From Streptomyces chartreusis (GTDB lineage: Bacteria > Actinomycetota > Actinomycetes > Streptomycetales > Streptomycetaceae): 64,000 bases of DNA. A program made the position numbers and the translations under genes. Positions 51,535-60,994 of the stretch are shown in pieces. How positions within the stretch are numbered: the stretch's first letter is position 1; the number at the start of each line of letters is the position of its first letter. The notes beneath the pieces are model-generated. The model saw only the letters and a list, made by a program, of their open reading frames with translations. It had not been told where the DNA came from and did not search any database. Location: positions 868,001 through 932,000 of the forward strand of contig NZ_CP023689.1 in assembly GCF_008704715.1 (NCBI RefSeq), written 5' to 3'.

Positions 51535-52728
51535 ATGAACGCGCCCCGTCTCCCCCTGTCCGGCATCACCGTCGTCAGCCTCGAACAGGCCGTGGCGGCC
51601 CCGTACGCCACCCGGCAGCTGGCCGATCTCGGGGCCCGGGTGATCAAGGTCGAGCGGCCGGGCGACGGGGACTTCGCCCGCCGGTACGACACCACCGTGC
51701 ACGGGCAGTCCAGCTATTTCGTCTGGCTCAACCGGTCGAAGGAGTCGCTCACGCTGGATCTGAAGGCCCCGCGGGGCCAGGAGATCCTGCACCGGCTCCT
51801 CGACACCGCGGACGTGTTCGTGCAGAACCTCGCCCCTGGCGCCGCCGACCGTCTCGGCCTCGGTGCGGAGGCGCTCGGCGAGCGGTGGCCGCGGCTTATC
51901 CCGTGCACGATCTCCGGGTACGGCACGTCCGGACCGTGGGCCGGACGGAAGTCGTACGACCTGCTGGTGCAGTGCCAGACAGGGCTGGTGTCCCTGACGG
52001 GGACCGCCGAGGAGACCGCGCGCGTCGGCATCTCCGTCGCCGACATCGCCGCCGGGATGTACGCCTACAGCGGCATCCTCACCGCCCTGTTCACACGCGC
52101 CACCACAGGTACGGCCCACCCCGTGGAGGTGTCCCTCTTCGAGGCGCTGGCGGAGTGGATGGGCCAGCCCGCCTATTACACGGAGTACGGCGGCACCCAG
52201 CCTCCCCGGCTCGGCACCCAGCACCCCACCCTCGCCCCGTACGGCGCCTACCCGGCCGCCGACGGCAAGGAGGTGCTGTTCTCCATCCAGAACGAGCGGG
52301 AGTGGGCCGTGCTGTGCGCGGAGTTCCTCGGCCGGGCCGACCTGACCGACGACCCGCGCTTCGCCACCAGCTCGGCCCGTGTCGCCCATCGCGAGGAGCT
52401 CAACGCCGTCGTCGCCGAGCGCTGCGCCCGCTCCGACGCCGACGAGATCCTCAAGGACCTGGAGTCCATGAACATCGCCTGTGCCGGGGTCAACGACGTC
52501 GCTGCGTTCCTGGACCACCCGGTCCTGGCCGGCCGTGACCGCTGGCGCGACGTGGCGGTGCCCGGTGGTGCGACGGCGCGGGCCCTGCTGCCGCCCGCCG
52601 ACCTCATGGGAGTGCCCGCGCGCATGGACCCGGTGCCCGCGGTGGGCGAGCACACCGAGGCGATCCTGACCGAACTCGGCCGTACCGCCGAGGAGATCGC
52701 GGCCCTGCGCGCCGACGGCGTCGTCTGA
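51535..52728 (+). CDS. CaiB/BaiF family CoA transferase (type III)
   Basis: 397 aa. VVSLEQAVAAPYATRQLADLGARVIKVERPG is the N-terminal signature; the catalytic Asp region is FEALAEWMGQPAYYTEYG-adjacent, with NLAPGAADRLGLG and SGYGTSGPWA as further family motifs. It transfers CoA between carboxylic acids. Start ATG 51535 has no strong ribosome site. It is divergent from the broken oxidoreductase and may be left from a deleted catabolic set; its own substrate is unknown. Confidence 0.93.
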   Translation: MNAPRLPLSGITVVSLEQAVAAPYATRQLADLGARVIKVERPGDGDFARRYDTTVHGQSSYFVWLNRSKESLTLDLKAPRGQEILHRLLDTADVFVQNLAPGAADRLGLGAEALGERWPRLIPCTISGYGTSGPWAGRKSYDLLVQCQTGLVSLTGTAEETARVGISVADIAAGMYAYSGILTALFTRATTGTAHPVEVSLFEALAEWMGQPAYYTEYGGTQPPRLGTQHPTLAPYGAYPAADGKEVLFSIQNEREWAVLCAEFLGRADLTDDPRFATSSARVAHREELNAVVAERCARSDADEILKDLESMNIACAGVNDVAAFLDHPVLAGRDRWRDVAVPGGATARALLPPADLMGVPARMDPVPAVGEHTEAILTELGRTAEEIAALRADGVV

Positions 52729-52757
52729 GGGACCACGTCACCGGCGGGCCGGCCTCG

Positions 52758-53465
52758 TCACCAGGGAAGCGGCCCGTTCACGTCCAGGTAGCCGCCGGTC
52801 GGGCCGTCCGGGCCGACCTGTGCCATCCGGACGATGATCTCGGCGCCCTCCGCGACGGTCTGGGTGCCGGTGCGCCCGTTGAGGTCCGTGTTGGTGAAGC
52901 CGGGCTCGACGGCGTTGATCCGCATCCGCGGGAACGCCTTCGCGTACTGGACGGTGATCATGTTGACCGCCGTCTTCGAGGTCGGGTACGAGACGGCCTG
53001 GTAGAAGTGGGCCGGCGAGTCCGGGTCGGACAGTGTGGTCAGCGAGGCGAGGCCGCTGCTGACGTTCACCACGACGGGCGCGCCGGACCGCTGGAGCAGC
53101 GGCAGGAAGGCGTGCAGGACTCGGACGACGCCGAAGACGTTCGTCTCGAAGACCGTGCGTATCTCGTCGGCGGTGGTGTCCGCGGCGGCGGGGATGCCGT
53201 TGTTCTCGCCCCTGACCTCGATCCCGGCGTTGTTGATCAGGACGTCGAGTCCGCCGTCGGCCTCGATGGTCTTCACGGCTGCCTGGACGGAGGCGTCGTC
53301 GGTGACGTCGAGCTGCACGAACCGGGCACCGAGCTCTTCGGCGGCGCGGCGGCCGCGCTCGGCGTCGCGGGCGCCGATGTAGACGGTGTGACCCGCTTCG
53401 GTGAGCCGGCGTGCGGTCTCGAAGCCGAGTCCCTTGTTCGCTCCGGTGATGAGTGTTGTCGTCAT
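52758..53465 (-). CDS. Short-chain dehydrogenase/reductase
   Basis: 235 aa. Classical SDR features: cofactor loop TGANKGLG, NNAG at about 83-86, catalytic Ser in NVSSGLASL, and Tyr-x3-Lys in SYPTSK. NADP is probable given the Arg after strand 2 (GARDAERG). ATG 53465 is chosen. It is divergent from an XRE-type regulator, the usual arrangement for regulator-controlled SDR genes in streptomycetes. Confidence 0.93.
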   Translation of the reverse strand: MTTTLITGANKGLGFETARRLTEAGHTVYIGARDAERGRRAAEELGARFVQLDVTDDASVQAAVKTIEADGGLDVLINNAGIEVRGENNGIPAAADTTADEIRTVFETNVFGVVRVLHAFLPLLQRSGAPVVVNVSSGLASLTTLSDPDSPAHFYQAVSYPTSKTAVNMITVQYAKAFPRMRINAVEPGFTNTDLNGRTGTQTVAEGAEIIVRMAQVGPDGPTGGYLDVNGPLPW

Positions 53466-53567
53466 GTCCTCAGCGTGCTGCGCCGCGCGCGGGTCAGCCA
53501 GCCGTCCCGTCTTCCTGGGACTGCCGGTACCAGGCACGCGTCTGCCCGACGGTGTTCACTGGGGAGC

Positions 53568-54404
53568 ATGACGGCGACTGAGCTCGGACAGGCCCTGCGC
53601 CGCTGGCGCGACCGGGTCGCGCCCGAGTCGGCGGGTCTGCCCTCGGGTGGGCACCGGCGTGCGGCGGGGCTGCGCCGGGAGGAGCTGGCGCTGCTGGCCG
53701 GGATCTCGGTCGACTACGTCACGCGTCTCGAACAGGGCCGGGCGAGCAGTCCGTCCGGGCAGATCGTGGAGGCCCTGGCCCGGGCGCTGCGGCTGTCGGC
53801 GGACGAGCGCGTGCACCTGTTCCGGCTGGCGGGCCTGGCGCCGCCCGGCCCGGACGCGGTCCCCGCCCACATCACGCCGAGCGTGCAGCGCCTGCTGGAC
53901 CGGCTGAACGGCACTCCCGTCGGGGTGTACGACGCGGCCTGGACGCTGCTGCTGGCCAATCCCCATTACGCCGCGCTCATGGGCGACCCCTCCGGATGGC
54001 GCGGCTTCGAACGCAACGGCGTGTGGCGGGCCTTCCTCGGCCCCCGCGGCCGGGCCCGGCAGACCCCGCAGGAGAGGGCCGCGTTCGAGTCCGGCCTCGT
54101 CGCCGACCTTCGCGCGACCGCGAGCCGCTACCCGTCGGACCCCCAACTGCGGCGGCTGATAGCGGAGTTGCGTGCGAACAGCCCGCGCTTCTCGGAGCTG
54201 TGGGACACGGGCAGGGTCGGCCGTCACGAGACCGGCCACAAGATCATCGATCATCCGCAGGTCGGACCGCTGACCCTGGACTGCGACATCCTCGCGGTGG
54301 CGGGCAGCGATCTGCGGCTGATGGTCTACACGGCCGCACCCGGCACCGAGGACGCCGAGCGCCTCGCGCTGCTGGCCGTGCTCGGCACGCAGTCCCTGGT
54401 CTGA
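53568..54404 (+). CDS. XRE family transcriptional regulator with MmyB-like ligand domain
   Basis: 278 aa. The helix-turn-helix at about 35-65 (RREELALLAGISVDYVTRLEQGR) is followed by the MmyB-like PAS-type domain (VYDAAWTLLLANPHYAALMGDP, ending LRLMVYTAAPGTEDAERLALL). GGGGAG precedes ATG 53568. Proteins of this group bind fatty acids in some homologues and usually control the divergent SDR gene, here 52758-53465. Confidence 0.92.
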   Translation: MTATELGQALRRWRDRVAPESAGLPSGGHRRAAGLRREELALLAGISVDYVTRLEQGRASSPSGQIVEALARALRLSADERVHLFRLAGLAPPGPDAVPAHITPSVQRLLDRLNGTPVGVYDAAWTLLLANPHYAALMGDPSGWRGFERNGVWRAFLGPRGRARQTPQERAAFESGLVADLRATASRYPSDPQLRRLIAELRANSPRFSELWDTGRVGRHETGHKIIDHPQVGPLTLDCDILAVAGSDLRLMVYTAAPGTEDAERLALLAVLGTQSLV

Positions 54405-54495
54405 CCGAACGCGGCGCGCGCTTCGTGCGTCTGAGTGACGGGCTGTGCGCCGACACCGCCCCGACCGGCTCGTCGCCGTCCACTCGGGGGTTTCC

Positions 54496-55359
54496 ATGCG
54501 TACGACCGCTTCCCGCACCGCCCTGTCCCTCGCCGCCCTCGGTCTGCTCGTCGCCGGGTGCGGTGACGACTCGAAGGGCTCGGGCGCGTCCGAGCCGGCA
54601 CCGCACACCAGGTCCCGCGCGCTCGAGGTGGCGAAGGCCTGGGACGGTTCGTCGGCCGCCGAGACCTGGCGCGCGGGCTACTACCCGCTGGGCGATCCGG
54701 TGCAACTGCCCGACAGGGCCTTCCACAGCGGCGCCGACAAGGAGGCGTACCTCAGCCGGAACTTCGCCCTGCGCGGCGACCTTCCCAAGACTTCCCGGAA
54801 GGACGCGAAGGTGACCTGGCGGGACGGCGACTCCCTGACCCTCCCCCTCATGGATGCGCGCGCGGCGTACGACAAGTTGGGCGGCGGCAACGGTCCCGGG
54901 CCGCGTCTCACGGTCACCGGGGCGAGGCTGGGCGAGACGACGGTGGCGACCAGTCGCGGCCCGGCGACCGTCCCGGCTTGGCTGTTCACGATCGACGGCT
55001 ACGACACTCCGCTCAAGCGCGTCGCGCTCGCCCCGTCGAAGCCGCCCAAGTCGCCCATCAGCGCGGTCGACTCCCCCACGAACGAGCTGTGGGAGCTGAA
55101 CCGGGTGGTCGCGGTGGCCGCCGACGGCCGGTCCGTCACCGTGCGGGCCCACCACGGGGCATGCGACGACGGACCGGCCGTGGACGTGCTGGAGACGGAC
55201 GACAGCGTGGTGCTGTCCGGCTACATGGTCGGAACGAAGGACGGGATCTGCACGGCGCAGCTGCTGGCCGAGAAGGTGACGGTCGAACTGGACCGGCCCC
55301 TCGGCGACCGGATCCTGCTGGACGCGTTCACGGGCCGCCCCGTGCGCGGCGCCGAGTGA
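54496..55359 (+). CDS. Lipoprotein of unknown function
   Basis: 287 aa. The signal peptide RTALSLAALGLLVAGC ends in the lipobox L-V-A-G-C (Cys near 22), followed by a Ser/Gly/Asp-rich linker. The mature domain has no motif I recognise (RAGYYPLGDPVQLP, WLFTIDGYDTPLKRVAL). It should be lipid-anchored on the outer face of the membrane. ATG 54496 is chosen by the signal peptide; no strong ribosome site. Confidence 0.85.
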   Translation: MRTTASRTALSLAALGLLVAGCGDDSKGSGASEPAPHTRSRALEVAKAWDGSSAAETWRAGYYPLGDPVQLPDRAFHSGADKEAYLSRNFALRGDLPKTSRKDAKVTWRDGDSLTLPLMDARAAYDKLGGGNGPGPRLTVTGARLGETTVATSRGPATVPAWLFTIDGYDTPLKRVALAPSKPPKSPISAVDSPTNELWELNRVVAVAADGRSVTVRAHHGACDDGPAVDVLETDDSVVLSGYMVGTKDGICTAQLLAEKVTVELDRPLGDRILLDAFTGRPVRGAE

Positions 55360-55384
55360 TCCGCCTTCTCCCCTGCCCGCTCGG

Positions 55385-56251
55385 TCAGCTCCTCAGGGCC
55401 GATCCGGCTGCCGCGAGGGCCTGTTCGGCGTAGCCGCGGCCGAAGAGCACGGCGTGCACCAGGAGCGGGAACAGCTGGTGCAGGGCGATGCGGTCGGCCC
55501 AGCCGTCGGCGAGGGGCGCGGCGTCCTGGTAGCCGTCGAGGATCCGGTCCAGGTGGGGGCAGCCGAAGAGGTGGAGCATGGCCAGGTCGGTCTCGCGGTG
55601 CCCGCCGTGCGCGGCCGGGTCGATGAGCCAGGCGTGGCCGTCGGTACCCCACAGGACGTTGCCGTTCCAGAGGTCGCCGTGCAGCCGGGCGGGCGGCTCG
55701 GCGGGGCCGGCCAGTTCGGGGAGCCGCTCGCAGACCCGCTCGATGACGGGCGCCTCGGCGCTGCGGATCGTGCCGTCGTCGACCGCGCCGCGCAGATACG
55801 GCAGCACCCGGTGCTCGGCGTACCAGCGGGGCCAGTCGGGGCCGGTGACGTTGCGCATCGGGGCGAGACCGATGTACGCGTCCTCGGGGCCGCCCGGCGG
55901 TGGGGCGCCGAACGCGGGTGCCCCACAGGCGTGCAGGGCCGCCAGTTCACGGCCGAACCGCTCGGCCGACCGGGCATCGGGCCCGCCGGTCGGCACCTGG
56001 TCCGTGACGAGCCACCCGGCGTCCTCACCGTGCACCGCAGGAACACGCACGGTGCCGGCCTCGGCCAGCCAGCGCAGCCCCGCCGCCTCGGCCCGCGCGG
56101 CCCGGTCGCCGTCGCCGCGCTTGACCATGACCACCCGGCCGTCGTCGAGAGTGACTTCGGCGAGCGACGGGGACAGACGGCGTTCCCCGGCCATCGCGAT
56201 CCCGGTGAGCCGAGCCGCCACGGCGCCCGGACCTGCGGAGCTGTTGCGCAC
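55385..56251 (-). CDS. Fructosamine kinase family protein
   Basis: 288 aa. Kinase-like fold with VVMVKRGDG (Lys of the nucleotide site), HGDLWNGNVLW (catalytic Asp and Asn) and IDPAAHGGHRETDLAML (metal Asp), matching ketosamine/fructosamine-3-kinases. It phosphorylates glycated amines, starting their repair. It is the last gene of the minus-strand run from 60182 and is 37 bases from the 2Fe-2S gene. Confidence 0.92.
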   Translation of the reverse strand: MRNSSAGPGAVAARLTGIAMAGERRLSPSLAEVTLDDGRVVMVKRGDGDRAARAEAAGLRWLAEAGTVRVPAVHGEDAGWLVTDQVPTGGPDARSAERFGRELAALHACGAPAFGAPPPGGPEDAYIGLAPMRNVTGPDWPRWYAEHRVLPYLRGAVDDGTIRSAEAPVIERVCERLPELAGPAEPPARLHGDLWNGNVLWGTDGHAWLIDPAAHGGHRETDLAMLHLFGCPHLDRILDGYQDAAPLADGWADRIALHQLFPLLVHAVLFGRGYAEQALAAAGSALRS

Positions 56252-56288
56252 GGGCCTCAGCGTACGACGGCCCGGGGCCTTGGCCGGG

Positions 56289-56744
56289 TCAGCCGTTGGC
56301 GGCGGCCTTCTCGATCGCCTCGCGGATCCGGGAGTAGGTGCCGCACCGGCAGACGTTCTCGATCCTGTCGATGTCGGCGTCCGTCGGCTTGGGCGTCTTC
56401 TTCAGCAGGGCCGCCGCGGCCATGATCTGGCCCGGCTGGCAGAAGCCGCACTGGGCGACGTCGCAGTCGAGCCAGGCCTGCTGCACGGGATGCAGCCGGC
56501 CGCCGTCGGCGAGGCCCTCGATGGTGGTGACCTCACGGTCCACGCAGTCGGCGACCTTGACGACGCAGGGCTGGATCTCGTCGCCGTCGAGGTGACTGGT
56601 GCAGGCACGGCAGGCGCCGACGCCACAGCCGTACTTGGGGCCGGTGACGTTCAGCAGGTCGCGCAGCACCCACAGCAGGGGCATGTCGGCGGGTGCCTCG
56701 ACGGTGACCCGCTTCCCGTTGAGGGTGAAGGAGTAGGAGGGCAT
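56289..56744 (-). CDS. [2Fe-2S] subunit of a molybdenum hydroxylase
   Basis: A 151-aa iron-sulfur subunit: ferredoxin-like cluster cysteines 40, 45, 48, 60 (GCGVGACRAC...C) and the helical cluster cysteines 99, 102, 132, 134 (CGFC...CRC). It passes electrons from the molybdopterin site. It has no signal peptide of its own and lies 39 bases after the catalytic-subunit gene, whose Tat signal probably exports both. Its length is normal for IorA-like proteins. Confidence 0.94.
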   Translation of the reverse strand: MPSYSFTLNGKRVTVEAPADMPLLWVLRDLLNVTGPKYGCGVGACRACTSHLDGDEIQPCVVKVADCVDREVTTIEGLADGGRLHPVQQAWLDCDVAQCGFCQPGQIMAAAALLKKTPKPTDADIDRIENVCRCGTYSRIREAIEKAAANG

Positions 56745-56783
56745 GGGGACCTTCTCTTCGGGTGGCTCAGAAGTTCGGGTGGC

Positions 56784-58922
56784 TCAGAAGTTCAGGGGGA
56801 AGCGGCGCGGCTTGGTGCCGGTCGCCCGCGCGTAGGCGTTGGCGACGGCTCCGGCCGCGGCGGGGACGCCGAGTTCACCGGCTCCGCCGGGCTCGCGCCG
56901 GGAGGGCAGGATGTGCGCCTCGAAGTGCTGCGGGGCGTGCCGCTGGCGGGCGTAGTGGAAGTCGGCGAAGCTGCTCTCGCGGACGGCGCCCTTGTCGATG
57001 TGCAGCCCTGCTCGCAGCACGGTGGAGATGCCGTCGACGGCGGTGCCCATGAGCTGGGCCTCGAGTCCGCGCGGGTTGACGGCGGTTCCGACGTCGGCCG
57101 CCATCACCACCTTGGTCACCCTCGGGTTCTTCGGGTCGACGGCGTCGATCTCGACCAGGCAGGCAACACAGGAGCCGTACTCCTCGTGCACGGCGACCCC
57201 TTGGGCATGACCCCTTGGCAGGTTGCGGCCCCATTGCCCCGCGGTCGCGACCTTGTCCAGTACGGCCTTGACCGCCTTGCTCCGCAGTGTCGTACGGCGG
57301 AAGGCGACCGGGTCCTTGCCGAGAGCGCGGGCGACCTCGTCGACGACGATCTCCTCGGCCGTGCGGACGGTGCCGGAGTCCACCGAGCGCCAGGCGCCGA
57401 GGGGCACCGCCAGCTCGACGGAGCCCGAATCGCCGGAGAGACGGCCGAAGTTGTAGAGGCCGCTCTCGCTGGGGAGCGGTGCCGCCGCGGGGCCGCGCAC
57501 GGCGGAGCGGGCGCCGCCCTGGGCGGACAGGCCCCGGGCGTCGAAGGACTCGCTGACCGAGGCGGTCGCGTGGGCGAAGGCCACCACGCGGCCCTGGGCA
57601 TGGCTGGCGCGGACGCGGTGGTGGGAGGCCGGGCGCATCCGGCCGTGCCGGATGTCGTCGGTCCGGCTCCACATCAGCTTCACCGGGAGGCGCGCCTTCT
57701 TGGAGATGACGGCCGCCTCGATCGCGGCGTCGTGGTTGAGCCGCCGTCCGAACGAGCCGCCGCCGCGCATCACATGGATCCGCACCTTCGACGCGGGCAG
57801 GCCGATCGTCGAGGCGATGTCCTCCCGCGCGGACATGGGCGTCTGGGAGGAGAACCAGATCTCGGCCCGCTGCGGCCGTACGTCCGCCACGGCCGTGAGG
57901 ACCTCCATCGGCGCGTGGCTGACGAAGGCGAACTCGAACTCGGCCTCGGTCTGCTCCGATCCGCTGGGCGGGTTCCCCAGCTTCGGGACGGCGGCGCGCA
58001 GCCGGGAGCGGATCTGGCTGTCGGAGACGCCGGCCAGCGGTCCCGGCGCCCACTTGATGCGCAGGGCGTCGCGGGCCTGCAGGGCGTGGTGGAAGGTCTC
58101 CGCGACCACGGCGACACCGCCGCCGAACCGGACGACCGCGTGGACGCCGGGCATGGCGCGGGCGGCCGTGGAGTCGACCGAGACGATCTTCCCGGCGAGC
58201 GTCGGCGGCCGGGCCACGACCGTCGGCTTCGCTCCCGCCACCGCGAGGTCTCCGGTGTACTCGGCCTTCCCGGTGACGATGTCGCGGGCGTCGATGCGGT
58301 TCGTCGGCCGGCCGATCAGCCGGTGCTGGGACGCCGGTTTGGGCGTGGCGGGCACGGTGGGTCTGGTGATCGGGGCGGCGCTCCTGGTCAGCGAACCGAA
58401 GGTGGCCATGCGGCCGTCCGGTGCGATGACCCGGGTACCGCGGGTGCGCAGGGTCCGCGCGGGGACGTGCCAGCGTCGGGAGGCCGCGGTCACCAGCTTG
58501 GCGCGTGCCATGGCGGCGAGTTCCCGGGCCGGGCCGTATAGCGAACTGACCGAACTGGAGCCGCCGGTGTACTGGTTGCCCTTGCTGCGGGCCTCCGCGA
58601 GCGGGATCTCGACGTCGGCGAGCCGGGCGTCGAGCTCCTCGGCGATCATCATGGCGACGGCGGTGGTGACGCCTTGGCCGACCTCGACACGAGGCAGCCG
58701 TACGACGACCTTGTTGGCCTGGGTGACCTCCAGGACCAGCATTTCCTCGTCGGTTGCGGTGACCAGGACGTCGGACGAGCGGCGTGCGCCGTCCGCGCCG
58801 TCGGCGGGTTTCTCGGCTCCCTCGGCGGTGGAGCCGTCGCAGCCGAGCGGCGCCGCGACGGTCAGGGTGGTCGCCGCGAGCGAATAGACCACGAACTGTC
58901 GACGGGACAACTGACGGGCCAA
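56784..58922 (-). CDS. Molybdopterin-binding catalytic subunit, xanthine dehydrogenase family (IorB-like)
   Basis: About 712 aa. TTG 58922 with GAGAGGAG upstream gives a good Tat signal (RQLSRRQFVVYSLAATT) and a possible lipobox-like A-P-L-G-C; GTG 59003 would give 739 aa with the twin arginines at about 34. Mo-cofactor segments include GGGSFGRR, and the catalytic Glu is in GGAGELGVP near the C-terminus. The two-subunit form without an FAD subunit matches isoquinoline oxidoreductase or periplasmic aldehyde oxidases, which pass electrons to a membrane carrier. Substrate unknown. Confidence 0.92.
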   Translation of the reverse strand: MARQLSRRQFVVYSLAATTLTVAAPLGCDGSTAEGAEKPADGADGARRSSDVLVTATDEEMLVLEVTQANKVVVRLPRVEVGQGVTTAVAMMIAEELDARLADVEIPLAEARSKGNQYTGGSSSVSSLYGPARELAAMARAKLVTAASRRWHVPARTLRTRGTRVIAPDGRMATFGSLTRSAAPITRPTVPATPKPASQHRLIGRPTNRIDARDIVTGKAEYTGDLAVAGAKPTVVARPPTLAGKIVSVDSTAARAMPGVHAVVRFGGGVAVVAETFHHALQARDALRIKWAPGPLAGVSDSQIRSRLRAAVPKLGNPPSGSEQTEAEFEFAFVSHAPMEVLTAVADVRPQRAEIWFSSQTPMSAREDIASTIGLPASKVRIHVMRGGGSFGRRLNHDAAIEAAVISKKARLPVKLMWSRTDDIRHGRMRPASHHRVRASHAQGRVVAFAHATASVSESFDARGLSAQGGARSAVRGPAAAPLPSESGLYNFGRLSGDSGSVELAVPLGAWRSVDSGTVRTAEEIVVDEVARALGKDPVAFRRTTLRSKAVKAVLDKVATAGQWGRNLPRGHAQGVAVHEEYGSCVACLVEIDAVDPKNPRVTKVVMAADVGTAVNPRGLEAQLMGTAVDGISTVLRAGLHIDKGAVRESSFADFHYARQRHAPQHFEAHILPSRREPGGAGELGVPAAAGAVANAYARATGTKPRRFPLNF

Positions 58923-59012
58923 CAGGTGCTCCTCTCGGCGAACCCTGGGTGGTTCGACCTCTATGAGGGGCCTGTGCGCTGCGGGGTTGCGCCGGTTGGC
59001 CACTGCATCGAC

Positions 59013-60182
59013 TTAAGTCGCGGGCAGCCGCAGCTCGGTGTCCCACTCCAGGTGCCCCGCGAGCTCGTCGTCACCGGGGCGGGTCGGGGCGCCGCCTCCG
59101 GGACGGCGCTCGGACGGGTTGTGGGTGCCTCGGGAGATGTTGCCGCTGACGGTGACGTTGTGCTCCACCCGGGGGCGGCGCAGGGTCTCGTAGAGGGACA
59201 GCCCGGTGTCCGTGTCCGGCGCGTCCCGCAGGGACTTGGCGAGGACGACGGCGTCCTCCAGTGCCATGGACGCGCCCTGCCCGGTGGCCGGGGACGCCGC
59301 GTGGGCCGCGTCGCCGATGAGCAGGGTCCGGCCGGAGCGCCAGGGGGTGCCGGTGGGCAGTTCGGTGGCGTTGGTGACCATGAGGTCGTCGGAGGTGGCG
59401 GCGACGAGGTCCGCGGCCGGGGTGCTGTCCTTGCCGAGCAGGGGCAGCAGCAGGTCGCGCAGGTGGGCCGGGCCGGCGTGCTCGATGTCGGCCGCGGCGA
59501 GGGGTTCGCCGGCGACGCGTGCGAACCAGTACGTCTCTCCCTCGGGCGAGACCGCGTAACCGAAGGCGACGGCGCTGCCGCGCACCATGGTGATGGTCTC
59601 GGGCCGGGCTGCCGGGGGCGCTTGGCGGGTGTAGCCGTAGAAGACCTGCTGCCCGGAGTAGACCGGCCGCCGGTCGGGGGCGGTGAGTCCGCGGACGGTG
59701 GAGCTGAGGCCGTCGGCGCCGATGAGGAGGTCGCCGGTCGCCGTGGTGCCGTCGGCGAAGTGGGCGGTGACGCCGTTTTCGGGGCCGTCGTCGACCGAGA
59801 CCAGGCGCATGTCGTGCCGGATGCCGATGCCGCGGCCGGTCACCTCGGCCTGCAAGGCGGCGTTGAGGTCACCTCGCCGCACGCACCGGTACCGCAGATG
59901 CGGTGTTCCGGCTTCGCCGAGGGGCACTTGGGCGATCTCGGCGCCCGTGTCGTCGAGGACGCGCATCGAGGTCAGCGGGAAGCCGATCGAGGTCACCGCC
60001 GCCGAGGCGTCCACCTCCGCCAGCGCGCGCATGCCGTTACTGGCGAGGGTGAGGAAGGCGCCAATGTCCTCCGCGGAGTCCGGGTGCGCCTCGTACACGG
60101 CGACGTCATGTCCGGCCTTGTGCAGGGCGAGTGCCGCCCCGGTGCCGGCGATTCCGCCCCCTACGACCAGTAACCGCGTCAC
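59013..60182 (-). CDS. FAD-dependent monooxygenase
   Basis: 389 aa. FAD fold VVGGGIAGTGAALALHKAG at the start, DG motif IGADGLSSTVR near 155, GDAAHAASPATGQGASMALED near 280. It resembles aromatic hydroxylases of the salicylate-hydroxylase/UbiH-like group. GTG 60182 is preferred because CAGGGGG lies five bases before it; GTG 60206 is the earlier option. Ends 90 bases before the preferred start of the Mo-hydroxylase gene (9 before the longer one), so co-transcription is likely: the pair could oxidise one N-heterocyclic or aromatic compound in sequence (inference). Confidence 0.9.
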   Translation of the reverse strand: MTRLLVVGGGIAGTGAALALHKAGHDVAVYEAHPDSAEDIGAFLTLASNGMRALAEVDASAAVTSIGFPLTSMRVLDDTGAEIAQVPLGEAGTPHLRYRCVRRGDLNAALQAEVTGRGIGIRHDMRLVSVDDGPENGVTAHFADGTTATGDLLIGADGLSSTVRGLTAPDRRPVYSGQQVFYGYTRQAPPAARPETITMVRGSAVAFGYAVSPEGETYWFARVAGEPLAAADIEHAGPAHLRDLLLPLLGKDSTPAADLVAATSDDLMVTNATELPTGTPWRSGRTLLIGDAAHAASPATGQGASMALEDAVVLAKSLRDAPDTDTGLSLYETLRRPRVEHNVTVSGNISRGTHNPSERRPGGGAPTRPGDDELAGHLEWDTELRLPAT

Positions 60183-60387
60183 ATTGCCCCCTGACAGGTT
60201 TCGCACAGATCCTCCGCGCCCGCTGATCGCGGCCGTCCCTCGTAGAACGTCCCAGGTCCGGCACCGGTTCCCGAGCTGGCGGTCGATCGCGGAAAAGTCC
60301 GGACGACCGGGCTCCGTAACCGTGCAACCATTGGGCCAAGACGGTTGTCTCCCCTAATATCAGGCACATCACCTCTCGGGGGACGCA

Positions 60388-60972
60388 ATGGTACGAAACA
60401 GAACCGCATGGGCGACTGCGGCACTCATGGTCGCCACGCTGGGTGTGGCAGCGGTCCCGGCCGAAGCCACCGCCGGCACCACCGCCACGCAGGCCACGGC
60501 CTGTCCGACCGGCTGGGGCAGCCAGGCCGAGACCCGCTCGGCGGGCACGCTGGAGCCGCTGACGAACGTCAGGACGGGCCGGCACGCCTGCTTCGACCGC
60601 ATGGTCGTCGACGTCCCCGGCGCGGGCAGCAGTGAACTCGGCTATTCCGTCCGGTACGTCAGCCGTCTCTACCAGGACGGCTCGGGCCGGCAGATCACCG
60701 TCGGCGGCGGCGCCATTCTCGAGGTGCGCGTGACGGCGCCCGCGTACGACCCCGACACCGGCAAGCCCACCTATCCGGCGAAGGCCGGTCAGCGTCTGAC
60801 GGGCGTGAACCTCACGGGGTACCGCACGTTCCGGGACGCCCGGTTCGTGGGCAGCTTCGAAGGGGACACGCAGATCGGGCTCGGCGTCCGCGCGCGGCTG
60901 CCGTTCCGGGTGTGGGTGGCCGCCGGTCGCGTCGTCATCGACGTCGCGCACAACTGGACCGGAGCCCGCTGA
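60388..60972 (+). CDS. Secreted AMIN-like domain protein
   Basis: 194 aa. A Sec signal (ATAALMVATLGVAAV, cleavage after AEA near 27) precedes an AMIN-like domain with TGRHACFDRMVVDVPG, LGYSVRYVS, FVGSFEGDTQIGLGV and VVIDVAHNW, the pattern of streptomycete AMIN-like (lipo)proteins. AMIN domains localise wall amidases and secretins; the function of stand-alone ones is not known. A 205-base region upstream is shared with the divergent monooxygenase gene; no clear operator there. Confidence 0.88.
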   Translation: MVRNRTAWATAALMVATLGVAAVPAEATAGTTATQATACPTGWGSQAETRSAGTLEPLTNVRTGRHACFDRMVVDVPGAGSSELGYSVRYVSRLYQDGSGRQITVGGGAILEVRVTAPAYDPDTGKPTYPAKAGQRLTGVNLTGYRTFRDARFVGSFEGDTQIGLGVRARLPFRVWVAAGRVVIDVAHNWTGAR

Positions 60973-60994
60973 ACACCGCGCAGGTCAGGGACGC

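Noticed and set aside
55578..58541. A 987-codon plus-strand frame opposite the Mo-hydroxylase genes
   Set aside because: Arg/Ala/Gly-rich shadow translation with no domain; the minus strand encodes complete conserved enzymes.
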